Origin: Sciurus carolinensis
Taxonomy: Eukaryota; Chordata; Mammalia; Rodentia; Sciuridae
DNA: 64,000 bases
Assembly (NCBI RefSeq): GCF_902686445.1
Contig: NC_062220.1
Coordinates: 90,582,143-90,646,142 of the forward strand
Direction of reading: 5' to 3'
Part shown: piece by piece, positions 24,136-36,190 of the stretch
How the letters are laid out: every line of letters starts with the position of its first letter
Position numbering within the stretch: position 1 is the stretch's first letter
Notes under the pieces: model-generated
Told to the model about the DNA's origin: nothing
Databases searched by the model: none
The model's input: the letters and a program-made list of their open reading frames with translations, nothing else
Position numbers and translations under genes: made by a program

Positions 24136-24944
24136 GTAATACTGTGATTCTCCTCTCCATTTATTTATGCTTGGCTGTGTCCTTCTGATGGGGACATCAG
24201 AGTGGAGGCTCAAACACTTGCCAAACTATTTGAGAAAATAAGGTTGTAAAATGCTTTAAAAGACAAACACACCATGCCTGTTCATGTAAACCAGAGCTTT
24301 TGCTTACTGTGGGATGTTGGGTAAAGGGTCACGGGAGTTTTCAGTGACACGTGGCTTAGGGAAAGGGATCAGAGCACATGATGGAATGATGACCTGTCTT
24401 AATCGGGACCCAGAGCATCCAGATAGACATCCAGGTAGAGTGTCCCTCTACACTCATGGAAAACAATCCACAAAGATGCTGGATTCTCTAGTGGAGGGCA
24501 ATTCCTTCATTAAATAATAAGCCTACTTTTCTGACAATATGTAGAAGGCTACAGTGAGATACTTTTTCAGAACTAAGAAATGATGCTATCCTCTGGACAC
24601 TAGCTCAAAACTCAGAGTGGACGTAACTATTGGTGAAACGACCTCAAGTCAGGAGGTGCAGATTTCCGTGGTGTTGCCAAATGGTGAGTGTACAGAAATC
24701 ACTCATCATTAAAAACAGGTAAGCATCGAAGTTATAAAGTTTTCATTTTTAAAGTAATTAGAACTCCAGGTCATGGTGCTTTTGGTAAGAGAGAAAAGGA
24801 TGGGGTAACAGCTAGTGTCCCCAGAACCCCTCCTCATCCTGGGCCTATTTTACACACCACATGATCTGGGCACACCATTGGCGGGGTGGGTAAAGAGCAC
24901 GTGAAACTCTAGTTGGCTAAGGGGGACAAAATGAGTGAGAATGA

Positions 24945-26565
24945 AAAAGTTTGAGAACACCTGCTTATGGACACTAAATTGATTAAGGCAGAGGAAAGCA
25001 AACAAGAATGACTAGAAGTGAACAAGAATAATAATCTACTCCAAGATATCAACATATCTGAAGGCTTAATACGACTGAGAAGGAGACTAGAAAAAGAGGT
25101 GTTGTGGAGGAGTGCTTCATGCACTGTCTGGATATAGGGCACAAGAGATGACCCACAGAACTTCCCTGTGCAAAACTCTGCTCTAAGTGGATCAAGGACC
25201 TGGGCATTAGACCAGAGACCCTGCAGCAAATAGAAGAAAAAGTAGGCCCAACTCTCCATCATGTTGGCCTAGGAACGGAATTCTTCAACTAGACTCCTAA
25301 AGTTCAAGAAGTAAAATCAAGAACAAATAAATGAAATTTTATCAAACTGAAAAGTTCTTCTTGGCAAAGAAGACAATCAAGAACATAAAAGAGAGAGCCT
25401 ACAGAATGGGAGAAAATCTTTGCCACCTGTACCTCAGATAGAGCATTAATCAGGATATACAAAGAACTCAAAAGACTTAACACCAAAAAAATAAAAAATA
25501 AAATAAAACTCAATCAATAAATGGACCTAGGAACTGAACAGGCACTTCACAGAAGAGGAAATATGATTGGTCAACAAATATATGAAAAAACGTTCAATGT
25601 CTCTAGCAATTAGAGAAATGCAAACTAAAACCGCACTGCCCAGTGTGATCCTACAACATGTACAATCAGAAAAATGAGAAATTATACTCCATCTATGTAT
25701 GAGTTATCAAAATGCATAAATGCATTCTACTGCCATGTATAACTAATTAGCACAAATTTAAATTTTTTTTTAAGTTAAAAAAATGAAGTCCTTAAAAAAA
25801 AAAAACTGCACTGAGATTCCATCTCACTCCAGTCCAAATGGCAATTATCAAGAATACAAGTAACAATAAATGTTGGGTGAGGATGCAGGGGAAAAGGCAC
25901 ACTCATACATGCCTGGTAGGACTGCAAATTAGTGCAACCACTCTGGAAAGCAGTATGGAGATTCCTCAGAAAACTTGAATGGAACCACCATTTGACCCAG
26001 TTATCCCACTCCTTGGCATATACCCAAAGGACTTAAAATCAGCATACTACAGTGACACAGCCACACCAATGTTTATAGCAGCTCAATTCACAATAGCTAA
26101 GCTATGGAACCAAATTAGATGCCCTTCAACAGATAAATGGATAAAGAAAATGGGATATAAGTATGGTGGAATATTACTCAGCTTTAAACAGAATGAAATT
26201 ATGGCATTTGCCAGTAAATGGATGGAACTGGATACTATCATGCTAAGTGAAATAAGCCAATCCCCCCAAATCAAAGGCATAATGTTCTCTCTGATATGTG
26301 GATTCTAACATATAACTAATGGGGGGATGATAGAATAGAAGTTCATTGAATTAGACAAAGGGGAATGAAGGGAAAGGAAACAGGATGGGAGTAGGAAAGA
26401 GAGTAGACTGTATCAGACATAACTTTCCTATGTTGATACATGAATACACAACCAGTGAAACTCTACATCATGTATAATCAGAAGGGGATCCTAATAAGAA
26501 ATAAGCTATGTATAATATGACAAAATATACTCTACTGTCATGTATACCTAAAAAGAACAAATAAA
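24945..26565 (+). mobile_element. L1 3' part, 5'-truncated, hosting a nested L1 tail
   Basis: The stretch 25350-26300 matches L1 3' sequences: AATCAGGATATACAAAGAAC, GATTCCATCTCACTCCAGT, TTTGACCCAGTTATCCCACT and GGATAAAGAAAATGGGATAT. It ends with the local L1 tail and an A-rich stretch. It is interrupted at 25639-25804 by another L1 tail. The 109-residue open frame inside is a remnant and not a gene. Confidence 0.9.
25639..25804 (+). mobile_element. nested L1 3' tail inserted in the L1
   Basis: A truncated L1 tail (GTGATCCTACAACATGTACA ... CATGTATAACTAATTAGCAC plus A-run) interrupts the host L1. The host sequence resumes after duplicated ACCGCACTG (25630-25638) and ACTGCACTG (25805-25813). 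Confidence 0.85.
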
Positions 26566-26607
26566 AAATTTTTAAATAAAAGAAAAAGAAAAAAATAAAT
26601 AAATTAA

Positions 26608-26798
26608 AGAAATGATAGTAGAGTGAAACAGACATTATTACCCCATGTCCATGTATAACTGTATGACCGATGTGATCCTGCAATATGTATAATCAGAAAA
26701 AGGAGAGATTACACTGTTTATGTATGATCTACCCAAATGTAAAAATGCATTCTACTGTCATGTACAACTAACTAGAACAAATAAAATTTAAAAAAAAG
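26608..26798 (+). mobile_element. L1 3' tail, separate copy
   Basis: AGAGTGAAACAGACATTATT, GTGATCCTGCAATATGTATA and CATTCTACTGTCATGTACAA followed by an A-rich tail, immediately downstream of the first L1. Confidence 0.85.
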
Positions 26799-28229
26799 AA
26801 TTCTTGAGATGCCACAACCTCTTCAATGACCAAATCATCTTATATGTAGCTCATACAGTATAAACTGGGATAGAAGTTTCAACTAAAATGTTCATAAAGA
26901 CCACCACCCTATAAGAATTGTGAATGTATTAGAATTCTTCCTAAAATCACATTGACAGTTTCTTAGAAAACACATCAATCGTTCAGAAATTGGGAAAAAT
27001 ATGAAATTGGTACAAAATTCCCTATGAAGTCCCCACCTCTAGGGTGTATGAGATTAATTAAAAGATGAGTATACTGAAAATGGGTACTGTGTTCAACTGT
27101 TGCTGTAGCTCTGAACTGACTAATGCAGTCACCATCGACTTCAGGTGACAAGAAGCCCTTTGGGAAGAAACAGCAGAGACTGGGGCAATGAGGTAGTAAA
27201 ATAAGGCTTCAACCACAAGGAAGGTCCTTGAGTGGTCTGAGCAGGCCGTTCTTAGTTCAGGAGCATTAAGACAGTCTGAGGCTATTGTTCTGAGCTGTAT
27301 GGGGGGAATACTTGGAAGAAAAGGTGAGATGAAGATAATTCCATGAGGCAGAACACCAGGACACAGGTGTCTCTGCAAACTGACAATGGTCTTGGTGCCC
27401 CTATGATCTATGAATGTGTGCCTCCTGAATAACAGTAATGTATCAGCATGTCCATTGTTTCCCAAATTTCTGCACTTGAATCTGAGACATTTCTGTGATG
27501 TCTCAGGCATCCACATGGTGTAGTTCTGCCCATACCCTGCTGTCTGGCTTTCCCCCCTGGTTCTGCAGAGCTGGGTGCACCTCCATGCTTGCAGATCCCC
27601 ATCTATCATTCACTACCAGGTCCACTGAAAGCAGGATGGGCCCCAGCCTTAGGTAACTAACAAACATGTTCCAGTGTAAAATAAGAATGTTGCAAGCATT
27701 AAGTACAACTCAAATGTCAAGGCTCATAATTATATTCTTCTACTGTTTTTATTAATAATGCAGTAAATATAATAGAACAAAAGATCTCTAACAAACTCAT
27801 TCATTCCAACTTTATGTATTTCAGTCCAAACTAAATTTCTAGGAATCAGTTATTTTTAAAAAAAATGGTAAAACATATTCATTTTTTTTCAGGTGACTCT
27901 TGCAAGCCCTGTAACAAGTCAAGGTTCATAAGACAACAGCCTTGTGAAGGACCAAATGATAGGCAAGGTCCTCTTCCTCTCGTGTTCACAATAAACCTCC
28001 TGAACACAATTAGCTGCTCTAAGCAAACTCACAAGAAAGTAAGTTCTACTGCCTCCCGTATTTTCCTATACTGAGATGCTGAGCAGGAGTATATGAGCAG
28101 CTTAAGAAATACTTAAGAAATGAGACTATAAGAAATATGATTCCTCATTGAGAAAATGAGCTGGGAAAGTTGCATCCTGACAGTCACAGAAGCCAAGAGC
28201 TAAGAAATTATTAGTTGAATACAACCTGC

Positions 28230-29115
28230 AAGTGTGAAATCATCTTCCTCCCTTTCATGAGCTTCATTTTATTTTGTTCTTTCTCAATATGTTTCATTTT
28301 GTTTTTAATTTGCCTCTCTGTAATGATGTTAAGGACCCTTTATTTGCTAATGGTGTATCTTCTTTATTTGTTACAATGTTCACATGATTTTAATCAGGTT
28401 CTTGCTTCTTTGTATTGAATACTGAGAATTCTTTCTATATCATGGATAAAAGTCTTTTAACATATCTATGCTTTGCAAATATTCTCTCAGTCTGTGGATT
28501 GCCTTTTTAGTCTCCTAACAGGTTTTTAAGAGCATAAGTTCTTAATTTTGATAAAATATAATTTATCAATTTGTTCTTTTATGATTTGTACTTTTATTTT
28601 CATACCTAGGAAGTTTTTTTCCTAATGCAATTTAAAAGGGAGTTTCTCATATTTTTTTAAATAGAGGTTTATAATTTTACATTTTACACTTAGGTTTTGG
28701 ACCCATTCTAAGATCATGCTTTTATGTGGCATAAACAGAGGTACAAGTTCATTGTTTTGCTCCAATTGCCTTGTTGATGACTATCATTTTCTATAGAATT
28801 TCCTTCTCTCTTTGTAAAAATAAGCTCTCATACACTTACAGCTCAGTATCTGAAGTCTATTCCATTGACCTGTTTGTCTATGTTGATGCCAATAGTATGC
28901 TGCTTTGATCACTGTAGCTATGTAAGTCTTGAGATCAGATTTTCCTTCTCTTCCAAAGTTGCTTGGTCTAATCTGGATGTTTTTGTATCTCCGTATACAT
29001 TTTATGCTATTATAGTCAGACATTTTGTTTTTGTATATGTTATAAGGTCAACAATACATTTACTACTTTGTATCAAGTAGTCAATTATCTTTGGGAGAGT
29101 TAAATAATAATAAAT
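28230..29115 (-). mobile_element. ancient L1 (L1M-type) fragment
   Basis: On the plus strand, TCTCAGTCTGTGGATTGCC, AAGTTCTTAATTTTGATAAA, GACCCATTCTAAGATCATG and CTGCTTTGATCACTGTAGCT follow the order of an old mammalian L1 read backwards. High divergence; coding frames are broken. Confidence 0.75.
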
Positions 29116-29117
29116 TA

Positions 29118-29340
29118 TATACATTTGTCTTTTGGTATCTGTGGGAAACTGGTTCCAGGACCTGTCACAGATACCAAAAAATCTGTGGAAGGTCAAGTTC
29201 CTCATATAAAATGGCATAGTAATTGAATATAACCTATGCATATCCTCCCTTAACCTTTTTTAGATTATCTCTAAATAAATGCTAGGTAAATAGTCATCAT
29301 ATTGTATTGTTTAGGGAATAATGACAAGAAAACCTTTGCA
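29118..29340 (+). mobile_element. Tigger-family (TcMar) fragment with internal hairpin
   Basis: TTTTGGTATCTGTG at 29130-29143 and CACAGATACCAAAA at 29166-29179 form perfect 14-bp inverted arms around GGAAACTGGTTCCAGGACC. Downstream CTCATATAAAATGGCATAGT and TTGTTTAGGGAATAATGACA match the known Tigger-type element. It splits the ancient L1. Confidence 0.8.
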
Positions 29341-29349
29341 TGTCTGATG

Positions 29350-30240
29350 AAGCTATCTTTAGTTCTCCCGAATTTCTAAAAAGATATTTTTGCTGATCAC
29401 GGAATTCTTGGATGATTTTTTTTTTCTTTCAGTACTTTAAATATGTTGCTCCACTGTCTTCTCATTTTCTCTAACAAGAAATATACTATCATTCTTACCT
29501 TTGCTCATCTGTGCATATGTGGTTTTTCCCCTTTGGCTGTTTTTAAACATTTCTATTCATTCATTGTTTAAGAGTAATTTGATTTTGATACGCTTTTGTG
29601 TAATTTTTTCTTTGTGTTTATTGTTCTTGGGCTTTATTGAGTTTCTTGAGTCTATTTATAGTTTTCATCATGTGGCAAAATTTTATCCATTAAGCCTTCA
29701 AATAGTTTCCTTTCCTCCCCATTCTTTCTTCTGCTTTGGAGATTCCAAATGTACACATATTTGATGCTATTTATAATAACTTGTATTGTATTCTTTATTC
29801 TGTTTTTATTCTTTTTATGCTTTATTTCTATGTCTAATCTTTTCACTACTTTTTTCCTCAATGCCTCATCCTCCTTAGTGCATTTACTATTAATCCTACT
29901 CAGTGTTATCCTATTAATACCATCCAGTGTATTTTTTATATCAGACCTGTAGTTCTCATATCTACAAGTTTGATTTTTGAGCTTTTTAAATGTATGCATG
30001 TCTTTACTTAAATTCTGAACATATGTACTATAGTTATAAGAGCTGCTTTAATTTCCTAGTCTGCTAATTCCAACATTTATTTTAGTTCTGAGTTTTAGTT
30101 CTTTAGTTTCAACTAGTTGGGTGTTTGCTTGTTTGTTTCTTTCTCATTATGGGCAGTGTTTTCTTGCTCCTTTGAATGCCCAGTGATTTACTTATTATTT
30201 TTTTGAATGTAAGCATTGTGAATTTTAATTTGTTGGGTGC
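29350..30240 (-). mobile_element. ancient L1 (L1M-type) fragment, second part
   Basis: TTTCTTTCAGTACTTTAAAT, CATCTGTGCATATGTGGTTT, TTGGGCTTTATTGAGTTTCT and GGATTCCAAATGTACACATA-like steps suggest an old L1 in minus orientation. The sequence is T-rich and diverged. Confidence 0.55.
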
Positions 30241-30243
30241 TGG

Positions 30244-30259
30244 ATACACACACATGCAT

Positions 30260-30307
<48 letters not shown>
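30244..30307. repeat. alternating purine-pyrimidine tract, (CA)n with (GC)5 core
   Basis: 64 bp of uninterrupted R-Y alternation: ATACACACACATGCATGTGC, then GCGCGCGC, then CA dinucleotides. Confidence 0.97.
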
Positions 30308-30308
<1 letters not shown>

Positions 30309-33300
30309 ATCCTTGAGTTGTATTCTGGGATGTAATTAGAAACACTTTGATCCTTTTATGTCTTGCTTTTAAGATTTGTAAGATAGGACTAAAGCAGCAT
30401 TTAAAGCCTACAGCTAATTATTCTCGCTACAAATTCAAGACAATTCTGAGTATTCTACCTAATTTTCTGTAAATGATGAGAGGCTCCATTCTGGTTGGTG
30501 GCAACAGGCACTTTCCCTATCCCATGTGAACATGAGGACCATGACCCCCAATCCTCTTGGCTGGTTCTTTCCAGGTAGTTTCCTCATTTGCACAGGTTGA
30601 TTAGCACTCTGAAATGTACTTTTCAGATCTCTGGGGTGCTACAGTTCTCTTCTTTGAGTATTTTATTCTGTCAACCCTAACTAGGTTGGTTTTCCTGAAC
30701 TCTTCTTCAACTTCTCAACTCAGAGAACCTGTCAACCAGGTCTGCCTGTGTCCCTCCTTTCTATTGTTGTCTAGTCCTCCTCTAGCGGCAATAAGCTGGG
30801 GTGATCACAGGGTTCACCACCACATTCATCTCCTGTCTCTCAAAAATCACTGTTCTTCATTTTCTGATATCGAGTATCTTGAAAACCATTCTTTCACATA
30901 TGTTGTCCAGTGGAAGTCAGTCTTTCTTTCTCTCTCTCCCTTGATTCAAGTGAGAAGATGAATCCAGTTCTTGTTATTTCTTTTTGTCAGAGGCGGACAT
31001 TTGTGGATATTCTTTGTCCACCTTTCCCACTTTTCAGCTTACTTTTAAATTTCGTGAACTGACAGTAAACATTCCAATTCCCAGAATATTCAGTGAAGGA
31101 GAAACTCCAGCTGAACTCACTCTCTGGAATTTGGTTAATAACAGTGCTGGACCTAATTATAATCCAACATCCGAGAGACACAGAAGGTGGCTCTCTCATA
31201 TATCTCTGTTAAATGGTCAAGCACAGGGAAGTGTAAGTTTGTATTTTTGAACAACTATAATAAATTATATTAGGTTCAAGAGGCAATGCTCTTACAACCA
31301 TGACTCGGAATGCTCTGAAAAGAATTCATTTGTGTGGTCCCCTGCAAGTTTCCCAATAATGGTGGAAAATTTTAGACACTAAGAGAAATTTGGCTCAGAG
31401 ACCTAGACCTTTTCATTTTAGTACATTTCTCTCTAGTGGTAAGCAAGGTGCTTTCAAACGACATCCATTCTTTGAGGTCAGTTAGAGAATTATTGCTGCA
31501 GGGTACTAAAGAGAACCTCAGTAGCCTGACGGAGATAATGTGCCATTGCAATGTGCTCATTATACCAGGGTGTCATTTACCATTTCAGCACACACCACTT
31601 CCCCCTGTGCAGGCCCAGGGTCATGAGGGTTTGTGAAAAGCCAACTGGTTTCTCTCTGAATGTCTACAATGCTACAACCATAAACCATAGTGGGTTAATC
31701 ACGGTGGGTATGAATTGTACCTGAATACTCCCTCTCAAAAATTATAGAGAGCTAGTCATCAGTGATTTTCAGGGTTGGAATGGGAATAGGGTCTTTGAAA
31801 AGTTAAATTAAGTCTACCTGGTCATCAAACATAATAAGAGCCACTTTAGAAAGAAATGTTCAAAATGTTATTTCTATATGGAATTCAAAATCAGTATATC
31901 CACTGATCTACAGTTTTTATTTAAAAAAATCTTCTGCAGCAAAGGACTTTAATGACTAAAAAGGAAAAGGGTAGGTAAGAGTCATTCTTTTCCATTTTAT
32001 GCCACAAAGAATTAGCTTTAGTCCTAGTAAAGGTTTTGGATTAAACCACTGTAAGACACTGAAGCCCAGTGCTCTGGGTCTTGGGTAGGTGCCAAAATAG
32101 TGATGGTGACAGATGTCATGTTAGTTCAACAATGATACTATAATACAAAGTTGTTCGTGTCTACGTTTGCATGTAAATGTGCAAGTGTATGGACCACCAG
32201 GCCCCTCTTGAGGCAGGTAAAGGGCGGGATTATTGAGGAAAAACAGGGGATGGATGTCGTAGCTTATCTTTTTTTTTTTTTTTTATTTACTACCACTTGT
32301 TCACAGTTCCATAAGATCAAGAATCCTGTTCATTAAACAACCAAATTTTACACATATTTATGCAATAGAATATAGAACCTATTTAATCACCTTCCTCCCC
32401 CTAAATTTTTTCAGTCTTCTAAATAGTTGGAAATCATTCATTTAAAAGGGAACTAGACAAAATAAAAAGGCTTTACGAAAGTAATACAACTTAACTCACA
32501 ATGCCCACATGACATTATAGCAGCTATTCATAGTATAATAAAAATTATTGAAGATTCCATATTAAAAATTTGGAACTTGATTTATTCTGGGATTTTGTGC
32601 TATAGGAATTCAGATCAGGGAGCAATGGACCAAGTGCTGGATGGGGAAGTTGTCTAGGTGCTGGGTTTTTAACTGACCTTTTCGTTTCTTCCACTGTACA
32701 TTTTCTGGATTGGGTTGCCCTGACTTGGGTTCACTGACACCTGGCAGAGTCTCTGGTATTTGAACAACCTTTTCCATAAAAGTCTGACTGAGAGATTGCC
32801 ACTTTGAATTCTACTTTATCTCTGTTTAATTCACTTCTTAATCACAATTATTTGGGGAAGGTATGTTCATTATGGTTTCCACTTGCTTAAGAAAGTTGGT
32901 GAAAAATTACAGATGTGAGTTCCCCAGGTATTGTGTGGTAAGAGACGTGGAGTGACTTCTTGGATCTTAAAAGGAAAGGTGTGAACGTGGATTTCATGCG
33001 AGCCTGTGTTAAGAACCTGCTTACCTAGCACTTGCTCTTCAAAGGTGTTCTAAGCAAACTATTCACACAATACCTGAGCATCGAGGACAATGTCCCCTGG
33101 GAAGTTTCAAAAAGAGTATGGGACTCAACAAAATCCACACCCTGGAAAATTTTATTTTTAGTTAAATATCACATCAATGCATGAAGGGAAGTTTAGGAAT
33201 GCACTCACATGACAAATGAAACAATGAGGTGTATGGAAAAGGTAAGGATGGGTTTCTCAGCCCGACGGTTCCAAGTTTGGAGGGTGATTTAACTTGAACT

Positions 33301-34075
33301 TTCGGGTTTTAAAAGAGTAAAATGTTGTTCATAAAAAGGGCAAACAATGTTCATGAAGCACCTCACCATGGTGGTTCACGCTGCATGTTATATTGTCACT
33401 GCCTCTAGGACTTCTTACCGGCCAAACTGTGTTCTATACCTATTGATGTTTTTGCAACATGGTGCTAACCCGACTCCTGTTTATTTTTACCAAAAGTAAT
33501 AATTCACTGAAGGGGAAAAAAATGTGCAACTGAAAACATGGAACATTTCTTATTTATGTTGCACAATTCATATCAAAAAACTCGTAAATACAATAGAAGT
33601 ATGTCTTATTCCATTGTGTTGCCATCAGCAAGTCCAGAGTCAGCTTTTGATGAAGTTTAGGATTCAAACATGAAGTGGGAAAACTCATCTCATGCCTGCA
33701 AGTAAAGAGGCATGTCGGGATGGTGAGAGACTGTCTCCTTTTCAATAATGCACAAGAAGTTGCGTTCAGATTTCAAACCACTCCCTGGAAACTTTTACTT
33801 TTAGCTTGATATCATGTCCATGCACAAAGAAATAATTGGGAATGAGTCTATATGACAACAAAAACCAATGAAGTGTTTCAGAGAAGCAGAGGCATAGCAA
33901 TAATTTGTAAATTATTGAAAATGAGATATTAGCATTATTTAAATGTAGCAGTTATTTTTTTCTAGAATGTAAAACTATATTAACCATCACTATTTCAGTT
34001 TCAGGTATGATTCTAACAAGTTCTCAGTAATTGCACATTTTATGGAAAAAAATGTAATAGGAAAGATACTCTTAC

Positions 34076-34147
34076 CATCTGTTTTCTTTGAATCATTTCC
34101 AGAGTGATCCTTCTTGTCTGTCTTATTTTTACCATCTTTCAAGTCAC
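34076..34147 (-). CDS. PDE1C: PDE1C exon: Lys/Asp-rich tail segment (GDLKDGKNKTDKKD)
   Basis: This 72-nt internal exon also has phase 1 at both ends. Two bases complete the Gly codon begun at the end of the previous exon, then it reads D-L-K-D-G-K-N-K-T-D-K-K-D-H-S-G-N-D-S-K-K-T-D with one base left over. The acceptor is gctttcag and the donor is gtaaga, both strong by eye. The peptide is recognisable as the second charged block of the PDE1C C-terminus, after which isoforms diverge. Compared with remembered human and rat sequence, two residues between DHS and GND are missing; this needs an alignment. It is separated by 9.7 kb from the upstream exon and by 17.1 kb from the short-form terminal exon. 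Confidence 0.94.
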
Positions 34148-34454
34148 CTGAAAGCAATAAGCGCAACAGACAGTATAGGTATACAGCTGAGGAGGAAGTT
34201 ATGAATATCTTTAAACCTATCATGGTAAAAAAAAATAAAAGGTGCAGCAAAATTTCACAGTCATGAGGGAGTACATGTCTGAGTGTAAATATCTTCCACC
34301 ACCATGTGTTACATTCTCGTAATTGGATTAGGATAGGAAATTAAGATTGAAAGTTCCTATCGAACAAGGTCATAGTTAAGTCAACCGTGTTTATCCTCCA
34401 GGAAAGGTGGTTCAGAGTTATGGTTAGACTGTGGAGTGAGGAAAAGCCTGGGTC

Positions 34455-34620
34455 AAGAGTAAGTTCTACGTAATAGTTATTGCACATCTCTGTGCTTCAG
34501 TTTTCTCATCTACAAAATGGGGACTATAATATGGTGGACTATCTATATTTAAAATAGGTAAGTACTGAATAGGATATCTGGTATGAGCTCAATGACAACT
34601 CTTATTATTCTAAGACACAG
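34455..34620 (+). mobile_element. MIR SINE
   Basis: CTCTGTGCTTCAGTTTTCTC, ATCTACAAAATGGGGACTAT and ATGAGCTCAATGACAACTCT match the central and 3' MIR consensus well. Confidence 0.85.
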
Positions 34621-34732
34621 CTACAAATAGTATTCTAGCTAATGAGCTTGTCAGAGTATATTTATAAGGTAAAAAAAAATACTACCCTTAAACAAATGTA
34701 GAATGAACATGTGTCAAAAATACACTTAGGGT

Positions 34733-34865
34733 TGGGATTGTGGCTCAGTGGTACAGCGCTTGCCTAGCATGTGTGAGGCACTGGGTTCGATTCTCAGCAT
34801 TGCATGTGAATAAATAACTAAAATAAAGTCCCATCAACAACTAAAAAATTCTTTAAAAATTTAAA
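34733..34865 (+). mobile_element. ID-type SINE
   Basis: GTTGGGATTGTGGCTCAGTG, TACAGCGCTTGCCTAGCATG, GGGTTCGATTCTCAGCA, then AATAAATAACTAAAATAAAG and the sciurid 3' extension. Confidence 0.93.
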
Positions 34866-35119
34866 AATATACATAAATTCATTTATGAGGGAGACAGTAA
34901 AGATGGTTCTAAGAGCATTTAAGGAAATACACATTTTAGAAATATGTTAAAATAAGATTACCAAGAGATAGAAATGTTTATATCCCACAGGGAAATAAAG
35001 CTATAGCTTTTGTGGTTATCTTCTCTATCAGTCAAAAATCTCCAAATTAGCATATAGCTCCACAGTTATAAGAGTTAAGTAGTAAATAACAAAATTAGAC
35101 ACAGACATATTCTCCAAGA

Positions 35120-35312
35120 GCAGGGATCAGCAGATTACAGCCCATGGGTCATCAGGCCCGACACCTGTTAGGGTCAATAAAGTTTTATTGGCAAGCAGTC
35201 ACACACATCCACTGACATATAGTCCGTGACTGCTTTCATGAGGCAAAAGCTGCAACAACCAAAACTATTATCTATCTGGCCCTTTAAAGAAAGTGTGCTA
35301 CTCCCTGTTTAG
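35120..35312. mobile_element. hAT-type MER fragment
   Basis: Starts CAGGGATCAGCAGATTACAG. It contains ATAAAGTTTTATTGGCAAGC and GCAACAACCAAAACTATTAT, and ends TATCTGGCCCTTTAAAG. Same family as at 38.70 kb. Confidence 0.75.
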
Positions 35313-35380
35313 GATAACCTAATGATCCTTGCGCAGGTCTGTTCAATCATACTCCAATGTAACATCAAACGGTCATGAAC

Positions 35381-35870
35381 CACAATAGCTAAACTATGGA
35401 ACCAACCTAGGTGCGCTTCAACAGATGAATGGATAAAGAAAATGTGGCATATATACATAATGGAATATTATTCAGCCATAAAGAATGAAATATTGGCATT
35501 TGCTGACAAATGGATGGAGCTGAAGAATATAATGCTAAGCAAAATAAGCCAATCCTAAAAAACTAAAGGCCAAATATTTTTTCTGATATGTGGATGTGAA
35601 TTCACAATGGGGGCGGGGTTGGGAAGAATAGAATTACTTTGGATTAGGTACAGGGGAGTGAGGGAGGGGAAGGATATGGGAGTAAGAAGGATAGTAGAAT
35701 GAATCTGACATTATTACCCTATGTAAACATATGACTACATGACCAGTGTGATTCTATGTCATATACAACTGGAAGAATGAGAAGTTAACTCTGTTTATGT
35801 ATGATGTGTCAACATGCATTCTACTGTCATGTCTAACTAATTAGAACAACAACAAAAATGTTGTTCAACA
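35381..35870 (+). mobile_element. L1 3' end, 5'-truncated
   Basis: GGATAAAGAAAATGTGGCAT through the L1 tail CATTCTACTGTCATGTCTAA. Flanking near-repeats AACGGTCATGAAC (35368-35380) and AAAGGTCATGGAC (after the tail) look like a target-site duplication. Confidence 0.9.
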
Positions 35871-36089
35871 AAAAGGTCATGGACACCTTCCCCCAACTTT
35901 TTTTTAAAGTTTTGAAATGTTTAATTTTAGTCAGTCTTACTGACAGAAGCTTTCTTTTTAGCCTGCATAATTTTAAGAATATGTTACAACTCAAATGTTG
36001 TATACTTATTAAAGCAAAAAGATCCTAATACTAACTGATAGTGTCTAAGTCTCCAAGTCGTGTATGTAAGGAAAGGGATTTATCTTTTT

Positions 36090-36190
36090 CTTTTAAATTT
36101 TGTGCCAAGAAGTGTGCTAAATGCTTTGTATGCGTGATTTCACTTAATTCTTATAGCAACCTCATTTTGAAGGAACTGTTGTAGAAAGTA
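36090..36190 (-). mobile_element. MIR fragment, first half
   Basis: GTGCTAAATGCTTTGTATGC and TCACTTAATTCTTATAGCAA match the reverse MIR 3' part. The continuation resembles 36565-36680. Confidence 0.55.

Larger units (their letters stand above)
16944..34075 (-). other. PDE1C: PDE1C intron before the short-form terminal exon, 17.1 kb
   Basis: It contains B1-ID SINEs at 18.8 and 21.5 kb, an L2-like piece at 19.13 kb, a TA/TG repeat at 22.97 kb, an LTR at 23.04-23.44 kb, CA repeats at 23.85 and 30.24 kb, an L1 with nested L1 at 24.9-26.8 kb, and ancient L1 plus Tigger at 28.2-30.2 kb. The stretches 17.0-18.78 kb and 30.5-34.0 kb hold no recognised element apart from a diverged duplicate at 33.15/33.78 kb. 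Confidence 0.7.

Noticed and set aside
25979..26308. 109-codon open frame with a protein-like sequence
   Set aside because: It is L1 3'-end sequence, also present in part at 35.4 and 37.3 kb; not a host gene.
29130..29179. Perfect 14-bp inverted repeat as a possible microRNA hairpin
   Set aside because: It sits inside a Tigger-type transposon that normally carries this internal inverted repeat, so no special role is needed.
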